Source: Paracoccaceae bacterium
Lineage (GTDB): Bacteria; Pseudomonadota; Alphaproteobacteria; Rhodobacterales; Rhodobacteraceae
Length of the DNA: 13,587 nt
Direction of reading: 5' to 3'
Assembly (NCBI GenBank): GCA_027069385.1
Contig: JALXER010000286.1
Coordinates: 1-13,587 of the forward strand
Part shown: positions 1 through 7,405 of the stretch, piece after piece
How the letters are laid out: each line of letters starts with the position of its first letter
How positions within the stretch are numbered: the first letter of the stretch is position 1
Position numbers and translations under genes: made by a program
Notes under the pieces: model-generated
Seen by the model: the letters and a program-made list of their open reading frames with translations, nothing else
Databases searched by the model: none
What the model was told of the DNA's origin: nothing

Positions 1-2
1 GT

Positions 3-806
3 GCGGTGCTTGCCTTCGGTTTTGCGTTCTATTTTACCAAAAAACGCCGGATGAACCTGCCGAGTATCTGGCTTGCATCCGTGTTCGCGGGTAATCTGGC
101 GGTATTTGTCGGCTATCTGGTGTTTGATCCGGTCAACCCGTCGGAATATGACGTGCTGATTGTCGGACTGGTCGGAATGGTGGCCATGGCCGGTTGGTTC
201 AAGCTGTTCAAACTGCCGTTCTCTATGTTCCTGTTTGGCGGGTTCGGGCTGATGGTGTCGATGGCGATTGCCGCGATTGCCTCGCCCAATGTCATTGACT
301 TTCTGCAACTACGTAACGGGGTGTTCAACCTGAACAATCAAAGCTTTTTCCCGATTGCCACGCTGGGCTTTGGCATTGCCGCCTTTGTGCTGGCGATGCT
401 GTTTGACATGCGCGACCCGCACCGGGTCAGCCGCTTTGCCGCGTCGGGGTTCTGGCTGCATGTGCTGGCGGCGGTGGCGATCGTCAATACCGTGGGCATG
501 ACCCTGTATTCCAGCGGCAACTATGCCATGACCGCCGTCGCGCTGGGCCTGATTTCGCTGGTGGCACTGATCATCGACCGGCGCTCGTTCCTGACGGCCG
601 GTATTCTGTACATGGCCTATCTGCTCTATGCCGTTTTCGAGAGCGGCGGCAGCGGGTTTCAGGCGCTGATGTCAACCTTGCTGGTGCTTGGCGTGTTTAT
701 CACGGTTCTGGGCACATGGTGGGCCGGTATTCGCGGCGCCATCATGAATATGCTGCCCAACTTCCCGCTTAAACGTAAACTCCCCCCTTATGTGGAAAAA
801 GCATGA
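3..806 (+). CDS. Multi-pass membrane protein of unknown function (5' end cut off)
   Basis: The reading frame is open to the left edge with no stop, so the GTG at position 6 is probably internal and the true start lies outside. About 267 residues are visible. They form roughly eight hydrophobic segments with short charged loops (KKRR near the start, DRR in the middle) and a basic C-terminal tail ending in KRKLPPYVEKA, so this is an integral inner-membrane protein. I do not recognise a named family or any catalytic motif. A tail of this kind (hydrophobic helix, then a basic stretch and a proline-rich end) is familiar to me from uncharacterised Rhodobacterales membrane proteins, but that is memory and not a search. 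Its stop overlaps the hslU ATG by 4 bases (ATGA), implying co-transcription and translational coupling. Function is unknown; that it is a real gene is well supported. Confidence 0.8.
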   Translation, partial: AVLAFGFAFYFTKKRRMNLPSIWLASVFAGNLAVFVGYLVFDPVNPSEYDVLIVGLVGMVAMAGWFKLFKLPFSMFLFGGFGLMVSMAIAAIASPNVIDFLQLRNGVFNLNNQSFFPIATLGFGIAAFVLAMLFDMRDPHRVSRFAASGFWLHVLAAVAIVNTVGMTLYSSGNYAMTAVALGLISLVALIIDRRSFLTAGILYMAYLLYAVFESGGSGFQALMSTLLVLGVFITVLGTWWAGIRGAIMNMLPNFPLKRKLPPYVEKA

Positions 807-2110
807 CCAATCTGACCCCCCGGGAAATCGTCTCGGAACTCGACCGCCATATCATCGGACAGAATGACGCCAAACGGGCCGTTGCGGTGGCGCTGCGCAA
901 CCGGTGGCGGCGCGCGCAACTGGATGACGACCTGCGCGACGAGGTTTACCCCAAGAATATCCTGATGATCGGCCCGACCGGCGTTGGCAAGACCGAGATT
1001 TCGCGCCGTCTGGCCAAGCTGGCCAACGCGCCGTTTCTAAAGGTAGAGGCCACCAAGTTTACCGAAGTTGGCTATGTCGGGCGTGACGTGGAACAGATCG
1101 TGCGCGACCTGATCGACAACGCCATTCTGCTGACCCGTGAAACCAAACGCGAAGAGGTAAAGGTGCGCGCCCACAAAGCCGCCGAAGAACGGGTCATCGA
1201 GGCTTTGGCTGGTCAGGACGCCCGCGACCAAACCCGCGAGATGTTTCGCAAAAAACTGCGTGACGGCTTACTGGACGACAAGGAAATCGAGCTTGATCTG
1301 GCCGACACTTCCAACCCATTGCAAATGATGGATATCCCCGGCCAGCCCGGCGCGGGCATGGGAATGCTGAACCTTGGCGATATGCTCGGCAAGGCCATGG
1401 GCGGGCGCACGCAGCGCAAAAAGGTCAAGGTTGCGGACAGCTATAAACTGCTGATCGCCGAAGAGGCCGACAAGCTGCTGGACGAAGACGTTATCACCAA
1501 AACCGCCATTGAAGCGGTCGAACAACACGGGATCGTTTTTCTGGACGAGATCGACAAGGTTTGCGCGCGAACGGATGCGCGCGGCGGCGATGTTTCGCGC
1601 GAAGGCGTGCAGCGCGATTTGCTGCCGCTGATCGAGGGCACCACGGTTTCCACCAAGCACGGGCCGATCAAGACCGACCACATTCTGTTTATCGCCTCGG
1701 GGGCGTTTCACATCGCCAAGCCCAGCGACCTGTTGCCCGAGTTGCAGGGCCGCCTGCCCATCCGGGTAGAACTGCGCCCGCTGACCGAAGACGATTTTGT
1801 GCGCATTCTGACCGAAACCGACAACGCCCTGACCCGGCAATACACCGCGCTGATGGCCACCGAACAGGTAACCGTCACCTTTACCGATAACGGTATCGCC
1901 GCGCTGGCAAGGATCGCTGCCGAGGTCAACCAGTCGGTCGAAAACATCGGCGCGCGCCGGCTTTACACGGTGCTGGAACGGGTGTTCGAGGAACTGAGCT
2001 TTGACGCGCCCGACCGCAGCGGCGATTCCGTAACCGTTGACACCGATTTTGTCGAAAAACACCTGGGCGCGCTAAGCCGAAGTACAGACATTTCGCGCTA
2101 TGTTTTGTAG
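803..2110 (+). CDS. hslU: HslU, ATPase subunit of the HslUV (ClpYQ) protease
   Basis: AAA+ unfoldase that forms a hexameric ring, unfolds substrates with ATP and feeds them to the HslV peptidase in the cytoplasm. The 435 residues are close to the E. coli length (443). Visible motifs in order: the N-terminal IVSELDRHIIGQ signature (9-20), Walker A GPTGVGKT (57-64), the aromatic pore loop GYVG (90-93), the variable I domain (about 110-240), Walker B IVFLDEID (244-251) and the sensor 2 GARR (383-386). The C-terminus DISRYVL is the tail that docks into HslV. The start is the ATG overlapping the upstream stop (ATGA), preceded by a weak GGA-containing ribosome site. hslV does not directly precede it; a membrane protein gene sits there instead, so hslV must be further upstream or elsewhere. 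Identification is essentially certain. Confidence 0.98.
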   Translation: MTNLTPREIVSELDRHIIGQNDAKRAVAVALRNRWRRAQLDDDLRDEVYPKNILMIGPTGVGKTEISRRLAKLANAPFLKVEATKFTEVGYVGRDVEQIVRDLIDNAILLTRETKREEVKVRAHKAAEERVIEALAGQDARDQTREMFRKKLRDGLLDDKEIELDLADTSNPLQMMDIPGQPGAGMGMLNLGDMLGKAMGGRTQRKKVKVADSYKLLIAEEADKLLDEDVITKTAIEAVEQHGIVFLDEIDKVCARTDARGGDVSREGVQRDLLPLIEGTTVSTKHGPIKTDHILFIASGAFHIAKPSDLLPELQGRLPIRVELRPLTEDDFVRILTETDNALTRQYTALMATEQVTVTFTDNGIAALARIAAEVNQSVENIGARRLYTVLERVFEELSFDAPDRSGDSVTVDTDFVEKHLGALSRSTDISRYVL

Positions 2111-2188
2111 CAGACCCGCGATTGTTCGTTGCCCGAACCCCAAACCGGCGCTAACATGCCACCGATTCTTCATGAAAGGAAAATAGTG

Positions 2189-3667
2189 ATGAGAAACAAA
2201 TTTTTAATGCTATCCACTGCGGCTTTTATTGGCCTGTCCGCGCCAGTTTACGCGCAGGACGATCTTAACGGGTTTCTTGACGGTATGATCGCCATGGCCT
2301 CCTCCGAAGGTGGCACGGTCACCTATGACCAACGCAATGTTGGTACTGACGGCTCGGTAGAGCTGGTCGGCTTTGTGCTGACCGCCCCCGACGATTCGGC
2401 AATGATCACCGCGGACTGGGTCAAGGGCGTGCCTTCGGCCACGACCCCCGGTCAGGTGACCTTTACCCTGTCGCCCAATGCCCAATTGGTCGTCAAGGAA
2501 GAGCCGACGGCCACGATCAACATTGCCAATACCGGCCTTGTGATCACCATGGACGGCATTACCAGTGGCTATGAGGCTGAAACGCTCAATTACTCGATCA
2601 TGGCGGATTCGCTTTCCATCACCTCGAATGATCCCAGCCACGAATTCCTGCGTGCGCTGGATATATCGTTCACCGACCTGAACGAAGTGGTTTCCTATTC
2701 GCCCTCTAGCAGCCTGCTGACCAACACCGGCAGCATTGCGGCACTGAAAATGCTGTATGACATCACCGTTGAAGGTGACGCGATGTATTCTGACGCCGCA
2801 ATGACCGGGGCCAGCCATTCGCTGCGGATTTTTGCCAATGACGACGAAGACAACATCATCGGCTATCTTAGCGGCAACGAAACGGCATTTTTTACCCTTG
2901 AAACGGAATCGTCGGCCGGTGCGGCGAAAATCGATAACCGCGATATCACCCTGGATTATGCCGGATCGTCCGGCCCGACTCATGTGGATTTGCGCGGCGA
3001 AAACGGCCGTCTGACCTATGATATCTCGGCGATGGATATGGCCTATACCTTTAACAAGCTGGTTCTGGACCACACACCGCTGCCGCCTTTTGATCTGGCC
3101 CTGGATGAATTCAAAGTGCTGCTGACTGTGCCGACAGCAAACAGCGACACCTTTCAACCGGCCAGCGTCAATATGGCCCTGCGCAATATGGCGGTGCCTG
3201 AATCGCTGCTGTCGATCATCGATGCAAGTGGCGTGATCCCGCGTGATCCGCTTAACTTTATCGTGGATATCAGCGCCAACGTGAAGTCGAATGTGGACTG
3301 GACCAACCCCGATGCTGCGTTTGACAGCGGCAATCCGGCCGATATCGGCGAGATTCAGGATATCTCGATCAATCAGGTGCTGATTACCGCCGGGGGTGCC
3401 GAAGTCACCGCCGAGGGTAATGCCACCATTGACAATTCCATGGGCTTCCCGTTCCCGACCGGCGCGGTAACCGTTACCGCCAAGGGCGTTCAGGGCCTTG
3501 TTAACGGGATGGTAAGCCTTGGCCTGCTGCCCAGTGATCAGGCCGGTATGGCCATGGGCATGATGATGGCCTTTGCCCGCCCCGGTGCGGGTGCGGATGA
3601 ATTTATCTCGGATATCGAGTTTTCACCCCAAGGCGTAACCGCAAACGGCACACCGCTGCCGTTCTAA
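2189..3667 (+). CDS. Secreted DUF2125-type protein
   Basis: The protein has 492 residues. The start chosen is the ATG at 2189, because AAAGGA lies 8 bases before it and it begins a clear signal peptide: MRNK, a hydrophobic core (LMLSTAAFIGLSA), then a likely cleavage after PVYA before QDD. The frame extends upstream to 2129 but that part has no ribosome site. The mature protein is acidic and poor in Cys and Lys, is rich in beta-type alternation, and carries no catalytic motif I can see. It ends with a Gly/Met-rich stretch (MGMMMAFARPG) and a TANGTPLPF tail. That ending, and the general layout, resemble the DUF2125 family common in Rhodobacterales. This assignment comes from recognition, not from a search. 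Likely location is the periplasm; function unknown. It follows hslU after 78 bases and ends at a strong terminator. Confidence 0.75.
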   Translation: MRNKFLMLSTAAFIGLSAPVYAQDDLNGFLDGMIAMASSEGGTVTYDQRNVGTDGSVELVGFVLTAPDDSAMITADWVKGVPSATTPGQVTFTLSPNAQLVVKEEPTATINIANTGLVITMDGITSGYEAETLNYSIMADSLSITSNDPSHEFLRALDISFTDLNEVVSYSPSSSLLTNTGSIAALKMLYDITVEGDAMYSDAAMTGASHSLRIFANDDEDNIIGYLSGNETAFFTLETESSAGAAKIDNRDITLDYAGSSGPTHVDLRGENGRLTYDISAMDMAYTFNKLVLDHTPLPPFDLALDEFKVLLTVPTANSDTFQPASVNMALRNMAVPESLLSIIDASGVIPRDPLNFIVDISANVKSNVDWTNPDAAFDSGNPADIGEIQDISINQVLITAGGAEVTAEGNATIDNSMGFPFPTGAVTVTAKGVQGLVNGMVSLGLLPSDQAGMAMGMMMAFARPGAGADEFISDIEFSPQGVTANGTPLPF

Positions 3668-3686
3668 ACCGGCCAGACCCGAATAG

Positions 3687-3724
3687 CAGCCGCGCCCGAG
3701 CAATCAGGCGCGGCTGTTTCGTTT
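3687..3724 (+). terminator. Rho-independent terminator after the DUF2125-type gene
   Basis: A perfect 10-base-pair GC-rich stem (CAGCCGCGCC at 3687-3696 pairing with GGCGCGGCTG at 3707-3716) closes a 10-base loop and is followed by TTTCGTTT. It lies 20 bases after the stop at 3667. The right arm overlaps the last codons of the convergent smr gene, whose stop is at 3704-3706. The T-rich side favours plus-strand termination; on the minus strand the flank is not T-rich, so it may work less well there. Confidence 0.8.
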
Positions 3725-4309
3725 CAGATAGATGTAATAGGCACCACCGCCACCATGGCGCGCATGCGCCGGTGTGATTTGCAGGATTAACGGGCGCATG
3801 GCGGGGGTGGCCAGCCATTGCGGCAGCGCATGACGCAACACGCCGTTGCGGGTGGGCATGATGCCTGCCTCTTGCGCCGTTGTGTTGCCCTTGCCGGTGA
3901 TCACCAGAACCAGCCGCCGCCCCTGCCCGTGCGAATGGCGGATAAACCCGATCAGCGCCTGATGCGCGGTCTGCGCAAACATGCCGTGCAAATCCAGCCG
4001 CGCCTCGGGGCGCAGCTTGCCCTTGCGCATCCGGGTGTGGGTGCGTTTGTCCATGACGTGGGGTTGCGACAGCAACCGGTCCATCGGGTCGGGGGCCAGA
4101 TCAAAGCGGGTTAACGGTTCGGCCGCTGCCCGCCCGATCCCGGTAAGTGTTCTCCGGTTTCCCGGCCGCGGCACCGTTACCTCGGGAACTGCCGCCGGTT
4201 TAGCGACAAATTTCGGGACTTTTTGCGGATGTTTGGCAATCAGGGTCTTTTTGACCTGTTCCCAGACCTGCCGGTCATCTTCGGACAACCCACGCTTTTT
4301 CGCCGCCAT
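3704..4309 (-). CDS. Smr-domain protein (MutS2 C-terminal-like, putative nuclease)
   Basis: A 201-residue protein with a basic, probably disordered N-terminal half and a C-terminal Smr domain. Signature motifs are visible: LDLHG (105-109), ITGKG (137-141) and HGGGGAYY (185-192), with the preceding MDKRTHTRMRKGKL stretch typical of stand-alone proteobacterial Smr proteins. Smr domains nick or bind DNA or RNA in the family members studied; the substrate of this stand-alone type is not established. The start is the ATG at 4309, since GGAG lies 9 bases upstream; an in-frame TTG at 4327 is possible but less likely. It follows the Tim44-like gene after 27 bases on the same strand, so the two are probably one transcript. 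No gene lies between them, although some Rhodobacterales, from memory, carry mltA at this place. Confidence 0.88.
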   Translation of the reverse strand: MAAKKRGLSEDDRQVWEQVKKTLIAKHPQKVPKFVAKPAAVPEVTVPRPGNRRTLTGIGRAAAEPLTRFDLAPDPMDRLLSQPHVMDKRTHTRMRKGKLRPEARLDLHGMFAQTAHQALIGFIRHSHGQGRRLVLVITGKGNTTAQEAGIMPTRNGVLRHALPQWLATPAMRPLILQITPAHARHGGGGAYYIYLKRNSRA

Positions 4310-4336
4310 AGCCAAACACTCCGCCAACCGGTTTGA

Positions 4337-4987
4337 TTATTGCGTGGTCGCAACCAGCAACCAGTTGGGGTTGTCGGTGCCCATCAGGCGGGCGAATGTC
4401 CAGTAATCGGTCTGCTTTTTGATCGCGTCCGGCTCTCCCTCGACGATCTCTCCGTCGGCGTTTTTCACTACCGAGGTCAGCTCTCCGACAAATTTAAAGG
4501 TTACTTCGCCCTCGTTTTCATCCGCGTCATAGCGCGCCGATTTAATGGCGATTTCACGAACCCCGATGAATTTGGCCTCGACATGCAGGCCCTTTGCCTC
4601 GCGGGCGTCGATCACCTGAACGAAATTCTCGTAAATGTCGGGCGCGAGCAACTGTTGCAGAAACTCCTTGTCGCCGCTTTCAAACGCCATCAGTATCATT
4701 TCATAAGCCTGCCGCGCACCCGCCACAAACTCCGAAACCGAAAACGACGGCTCGGCCCGCTTCATCGCGGTCAGCGCCCGCCCGCTTTCGCTGTTGATAT
4801 CGATATGGTCGCTGATATCGTAATCGGGGGTGCCGTCAATCACGTCAAACTTGCGCCGCGCCTTTGCAGGGGCCGTGGGCACACCCGGTTCGGCCCCGTC
4901 GCGCGTGCCCATAACCGACAGCAGTCGCAGGATCAAAAACACCGCAACAGCGCCTAGAATTACCAGTTGTATCGTTTCAGAACCCAT
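4337..4987 (-). CDS. Tim44-like domain protein, inner-membrane anchored
   Basis: A 216-residue protein. An N-terminal membrane helix (about residues 5-26, IQLVILGAVAVFLILRLLSV) is followed by a polar linker and a C-terminal Tim44-like domain (about 78-216). The domain opens with FSVSEFVAGARQAYEMILMAFESGD and closes with DYWTFAR...NPNWLLVATTQ. Bacterial members are relatives of the mitochondrial Tim44 import factor and have been linked to the inner membrane and envelope protein homeostasis; the exact role is open. The start at 4987 is chosen because the membrane helix begins right after it, as in homologues. The in-frame extension to 5044 adds a polar segment and has no support. The ribosome site is weak. 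It is divergent from fxsA, and smr follows 27 bases downstream. Confidence 0.88.
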   Translation of the reverse strand: MGSETIQLVILGAVAVFLILRLLSVMGTRDGAEPGVPTAPAKARRKFDVIDGTPDYDISDHIDINSESGRALTAMKRAEPSFSVSEFVAGARQAYEMILMAFESGDKEFLQQLLAPDIYENFVQVIDAREAKGLHVEAKFIGVREIAIKSARYDADENEGEVTFKFVGELTSVVKNADGEIVEGEPDAIKKQTDYWTFARLMGTDNPNWLLVATTQ

Positions 4988-5107
4988 TTTTGCATCACTT
5001 TTTGTTATTTTTGCCCAAACATTGGCGTTTGACCCGCTCAACACCTATGTAATCATTGTCACGGATCAAGTCCATGGGGCGCGTGACCAAACAAAAGGAT
5101 GAAAACC

Positions 5108-5578
5108 ATGTGGTTGTTTTTAATACTGGTAGCGGTGCCGATCATCGAAATCGGGCTGTTTATTCAGGTGGGCGGGTTTATCGGCTTGTGGCCAACGCTG
5201 GGCATCGTGGTGCTGACCGCCCTGATCGGCACAATGCTGATGCGTGTGCAGGGGCTGGCAACGCTGGAAAAGCTGAAAACCACCGTAAATACGGGTGGGA
5301 ACCCGGGAGAGCCGATGGCGCATGGCGCGTTTATTCTGGTGGCAGGGCTGTTATTGCTGACGCCGGGGTTCTTTACCGATGCAACCGGGCTGTTATTGCT
5401 GGTTCCACCGGTGCGCGCGTTGGTAATCAAGGCTTTGGCCAGCCGCGCCAGGATGCAATTCTATGCCAGCGCCGCCAATACCCGCAGCGCCCCCGCCGAT
5501 AACGGTGTTATTGACGGGGAATTCGAGGTGCTCGACGACGAAACGCCGGGAAATTCCGACTGGACCAAGCGCCCTTGA
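5108..5578 (+). CDS. fxsA: FxsA family membrane protein
   Basis: A 156-residue membrane protein with about four hydrophobic segments (near 1-22, 26-47, 72-86 and 92-112). The family signatures are plain: the N-terminal MWLFLILVAVPIIEIGLFI and the central LLLLTPGFFTDATGLLLLVPPVR (80-102). FxsA in E. coli is an inner-membrane protein whose overexpression eases F-plasmid exclusion of phage T7; its housekeeping role is unknown. The acidic C-terminus (DGEFEVLDDE) is cytoplasmic-type. The start at 5108 is chosen because AAAAGG (5093-5098) sits 9 bases before it and the protein then begins exactly as homologues do. The ATG at 5099 lies directly against that site and would be too close. It is divergent from the Tim44-like gene and followed by secB after 65 bases. 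Confidence 0.93.
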   Translation: MWLFLILVAVPIIEIGLFIQVGGFIGLWPTLGIVVLTALIGTMLMRVQGLATLEKLKTTVNTGGNPGEPMAHGAFILVAGLLLLTPGFFTDATGLLLLVPPVRALVIKALASRARMQFYASAANTRSAPADNGVIDGEFEVLDDETPGNSDWTKRP

Positions 5579-5643
5579 TGTTGTGACCCGGCCCGTATGA
5601 TGCTATGCGCATAGACGGAATTCATTAAACAAGGATTAATCTG

Positions 5644-6135
5644 ATGGCAGACGAAGCCAAACCCGCAACCAACACCGAGATCCCGCCGCAGCCGAAACTG
5701 AACGTGCTATCCCAATATGTGCGCGATATGTCGTTCGAAAATCTGGCCGCGCAGCACGGGAAAACCCCGAAGACCGCGCCGCAGTTCAACGTGCAGGTCG
5801 GCCTTGACGCCAAGAAAAAAGAGGGCACCCGTTACGAGGTGATCATCAAGCTGCAAGTGACCGCCACCGCCGAAGAGGAAAAAATCTTTATCCTTGAAAT
5901 CGAATATGGCGGCCTGTTCAATGTGGAAAACGTTGGCGAACAGCAGTTGCATGCCTTTTTGCTGATCGAGTGCCCGCGCCAGATCTTCCCGTATCTGCGC
6001 CGCATTGTCAGCGATGTAACCCATGACGGAGGCTTTCCGCCGCTTAATCTGGATACCATCGACTTTTTGCAGCTATACCGGCAGGAACTGGCGCGTCGCG
6101 CGCAGGCCGAGGCCGCAGCAGCGCCCAAAAACTAG
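5644..6135 (+). CDS. secB: SecB, protein-export chaperone
   Basis: SecB is a tetrameric cytoplasmic chaperone that keeps preproteins unfolded and hands them to SecA. The 163 residues match the family (E. coli 155), with an alphaproteobacterial N-terminal extension. Recognisable segments are LNVLSQYVRDMSFEN (19-33), the EYGGLF region and the EQQLHAFLLIECPRQIFPYLRRI stretch before the conserved FPPLNLDTIDF. An Ala-rich, hydrophilic tail follows. AAGGA at 5631-5635 lies 8 bases before the ATG. It follows fxsA and ends one base before the convergent dnaQ, so there is no intergenic terminator. A 12-base palindrome (CTATGCGCATAG, 5603-5614) upstream could be regulatory but is of a length expected by chance. 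Confidence 0.97.
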   Translation: MADEAKPATNTEIPPQPKLNVLSQYVRDMSFENLAAQHGKTPKTAPQFNVQVGLDAKKKEGTRYEVIIKLQVTATAEEEKIFILEIEYGGLFNVENVGEQQLHAFLLIECPRQIFPYLRRIVSDVTHDGGFPPLNLDTIDFLQLYRQELARRAQAEAAAAPKN

Positions 6136-6136
6136 A

Positions 6137-6814
6137 TCACCAGATCGACTCGCCGTCCAATGTCTTGAGAAAAGCCAGATGGGCGGCGATTTCCGCCTCG
6201 CTCAAGCGGGGCGGCAACGGGCGTTCGCGCGCTGGCGGGGTAAAATCGGCTCCGCCACCCGCGATATCCGATCCCGCCACCACCGACAGCGAAAAATCCG
6301 GCTGGCGACCGCCGATCAGTTCCAGATACACCTCGGCCAGAATTTCGGAATCGAGCAACGCGCCGTGCAGGGTACGCGATGAATTGTCGATCGAAAACCG
6401 CCGGCACAGCGCATCGAGCGAATTTTTGGCTCCGGGGTATTTGGTACGGGCGATTTCCAGCGTATCGAGCGCCTGCGCCATCGGCAGGGTCGGAAAATCG
6501 ATCCATGACAGCTCGGCATTCAGGAATTTCATGTCAAAAGCGGCGTTATGGATCACCAGCGGATCGCCCTTGATGAAATCCAGAAAATCCTGCGCGATAT
6601 CGCGAAATACCGGTTTATCCGACAGAAATTCGGCGCTAAGCCCGTGTACGGCGAACGCCCCCTGGGGCATGTCGCGTTGCGGGTTGATATACTGGTGATA
6701 GGTCTGGCCGGTGGGCATGTGGTTGAGCAGCTCTACCGCGCCGATCTCTACGATCCGGTCGCCGGTTGTCGGGTCAAGGCCGGTGGTTTCGGTATCAAGA
6801 ACAATTTCGCGCAT
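6137..6814 (-). CDS. dnaQ: DNA polymerase III epsilon subunit (3'-5' proofreading exonuclease)
   Basis: Proofreading subunit of the replicative polymerase, 225 residues. The DEDDh exonuclease residues are all visible: Exo I DTE (D7, E9), Exo II in NAAFD (D94) and Exo III in LHGALLDSE (H150, D155). After the nuclease domain comes QPDFSL (171-176), which fits a beta-clamp binding motif at the place where epsilon carries one, and then a flexible, Gly/Pro-rich linker leading to a short helical C-terminus expected to contact the polymerase alpha subunit. It is the last gene of the maf-aroE-coaE-dnaQ operon, starting 3 bases after the coaE stop, so translation is probably coupled (the ribosome site before it is poor). 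It is convergent with secB, one base away. Confidence 0.95.
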   Translation of the reverse strand: MREIVLDTETTGLDPTTGDRIVEIGAVELLNHMPTGQTYHQYINPQRDMPQGAFAVHGLSAEFLSDKPVFRDIAQDFLDFIKGDPLVIHNAAFDMKFLNAELSWIDFPTLPMAQALDTLEIARTKYPGAKNSLDALCRRFSIDNSSRTLHGALLDSEILAEVYLELIGGRQPDFSLSVVAGSDIAGGGADFTPPARERPLPPRLSEAEIAAHLAFLKTLDGESIW

Positions 6815-6817
6815 GGC

Positions 6818-7405
6818 CTAGTTTTGGCCCAGTCGATTGATCAATGCAAGCACATCCTGCCGCGCCGCATCAATCCCGCGCGAGGTATCGATAATAAAAT
6901 CCGCCTGCGCCCGTTTTTGCGCATCGGGAAGCTGACGGGCAAGGATGGCGGCGATCTGCTCGCGGGTCATGGTGTTGCGCGCAACAAGCCGTTCCATCTG
7001 GGTTTCGGGCGGGGCCGTCACCACCAGAACCCCGTCAAGCCATTGCCGGGCATCGGTTTCGAACAAAAGCGGTATGTCGAATAATAACAAAGGGTTGCCA
7101 TCATTTTCCCTGATAAATTCCGCACGGTTATCGGCCAGCAACGGGTGAATGGCGGATTCGATTTGGGCCAGCAGGTCCCGATCTGCCGCAATGGCCTGAC
7201 GCAGTTTTTGGCGGTCAACCGCCCCGTCGGTTATCGCATCGGGGGCCAGTGCCTTGATCAGGGCCACCGCCGCGCCGCCTTTGGCGTATAACCCGTGCAC
7301 CACCGCATCCGCATCCCATACCGGCACACCCGCATCAGTAAAAAACCCCGCCGTGGTCGATTTTCCCATTCCCATGGAACCGGTCAGCCCGAGCAGATAG
7401 CTCAT
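6818..7405 (-). CDS. coaE: Dephospho-CoA kinase
   Basis: Catalyses the last step of coenzyme A synthesis, ATP-dependent phosphorylation of the 3'-OH of dephospho-CoA, in the cytoplasm. The 195 residues match the family. Visible motifs: the P-loop GSMGMGKS (9-16), WDAD...H (30-37, substrate-binding Asp and His), DIPLLFE (109-115), and the lid-type RQLPDAQKRAQADFIIDT region near residues 156-173. The start ATG overlaps the aroE stop by 4 bases (ATGA at 7405-7402). It is co-transcribed with aroE and maf upstream and dnaQ downstream. Confidence 0.96.
   Translation of the reverse strand: MSYLLGLTGSMGMGKSTTAGFFTDAGVPVWDADAVVHGLYAKGGAAVALIKALAPDAITDGAVDRQKLRQAIAADRDLLAQIESAIHPLLADNRAEFIRENDGNPLLLFDIPLLFETDARQWLDGVLVVTAPPETQMERLVARNTMTREQIAAILARQLPDAQKRAQADFIIDTSRGIDAARQDVLALINRLGQN

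Noticed and set aside
2124..2138. GTTCG-TTGCC-CGAAC hairpin after hslU
   Set aside because: Only five base pairs and no T-tract; too weak to call a terminator.
1268..3157. Long minus-strand frames opposite hslU and the DUF2125-type gene
   Set aside because: Shadow frames of strongly coding plus-strand genes in GC-rich DNA, with no family signature and no start signals.
5029..5057. TTGACC at 5029 as a promoter for fxsA
   Set aside because: No good -10 hexamer at 16-18 bases; the nearest candidates match only two of six positions. Some promoter must be in the 4988-5107 gap, but I cannot place it.
5603..5614. 12-base palindrome CTATGCGCATAG upstream of secB
   Set aside because: A palindrome of this length is expected about three times in a window of this size; there is no further support for an operator.
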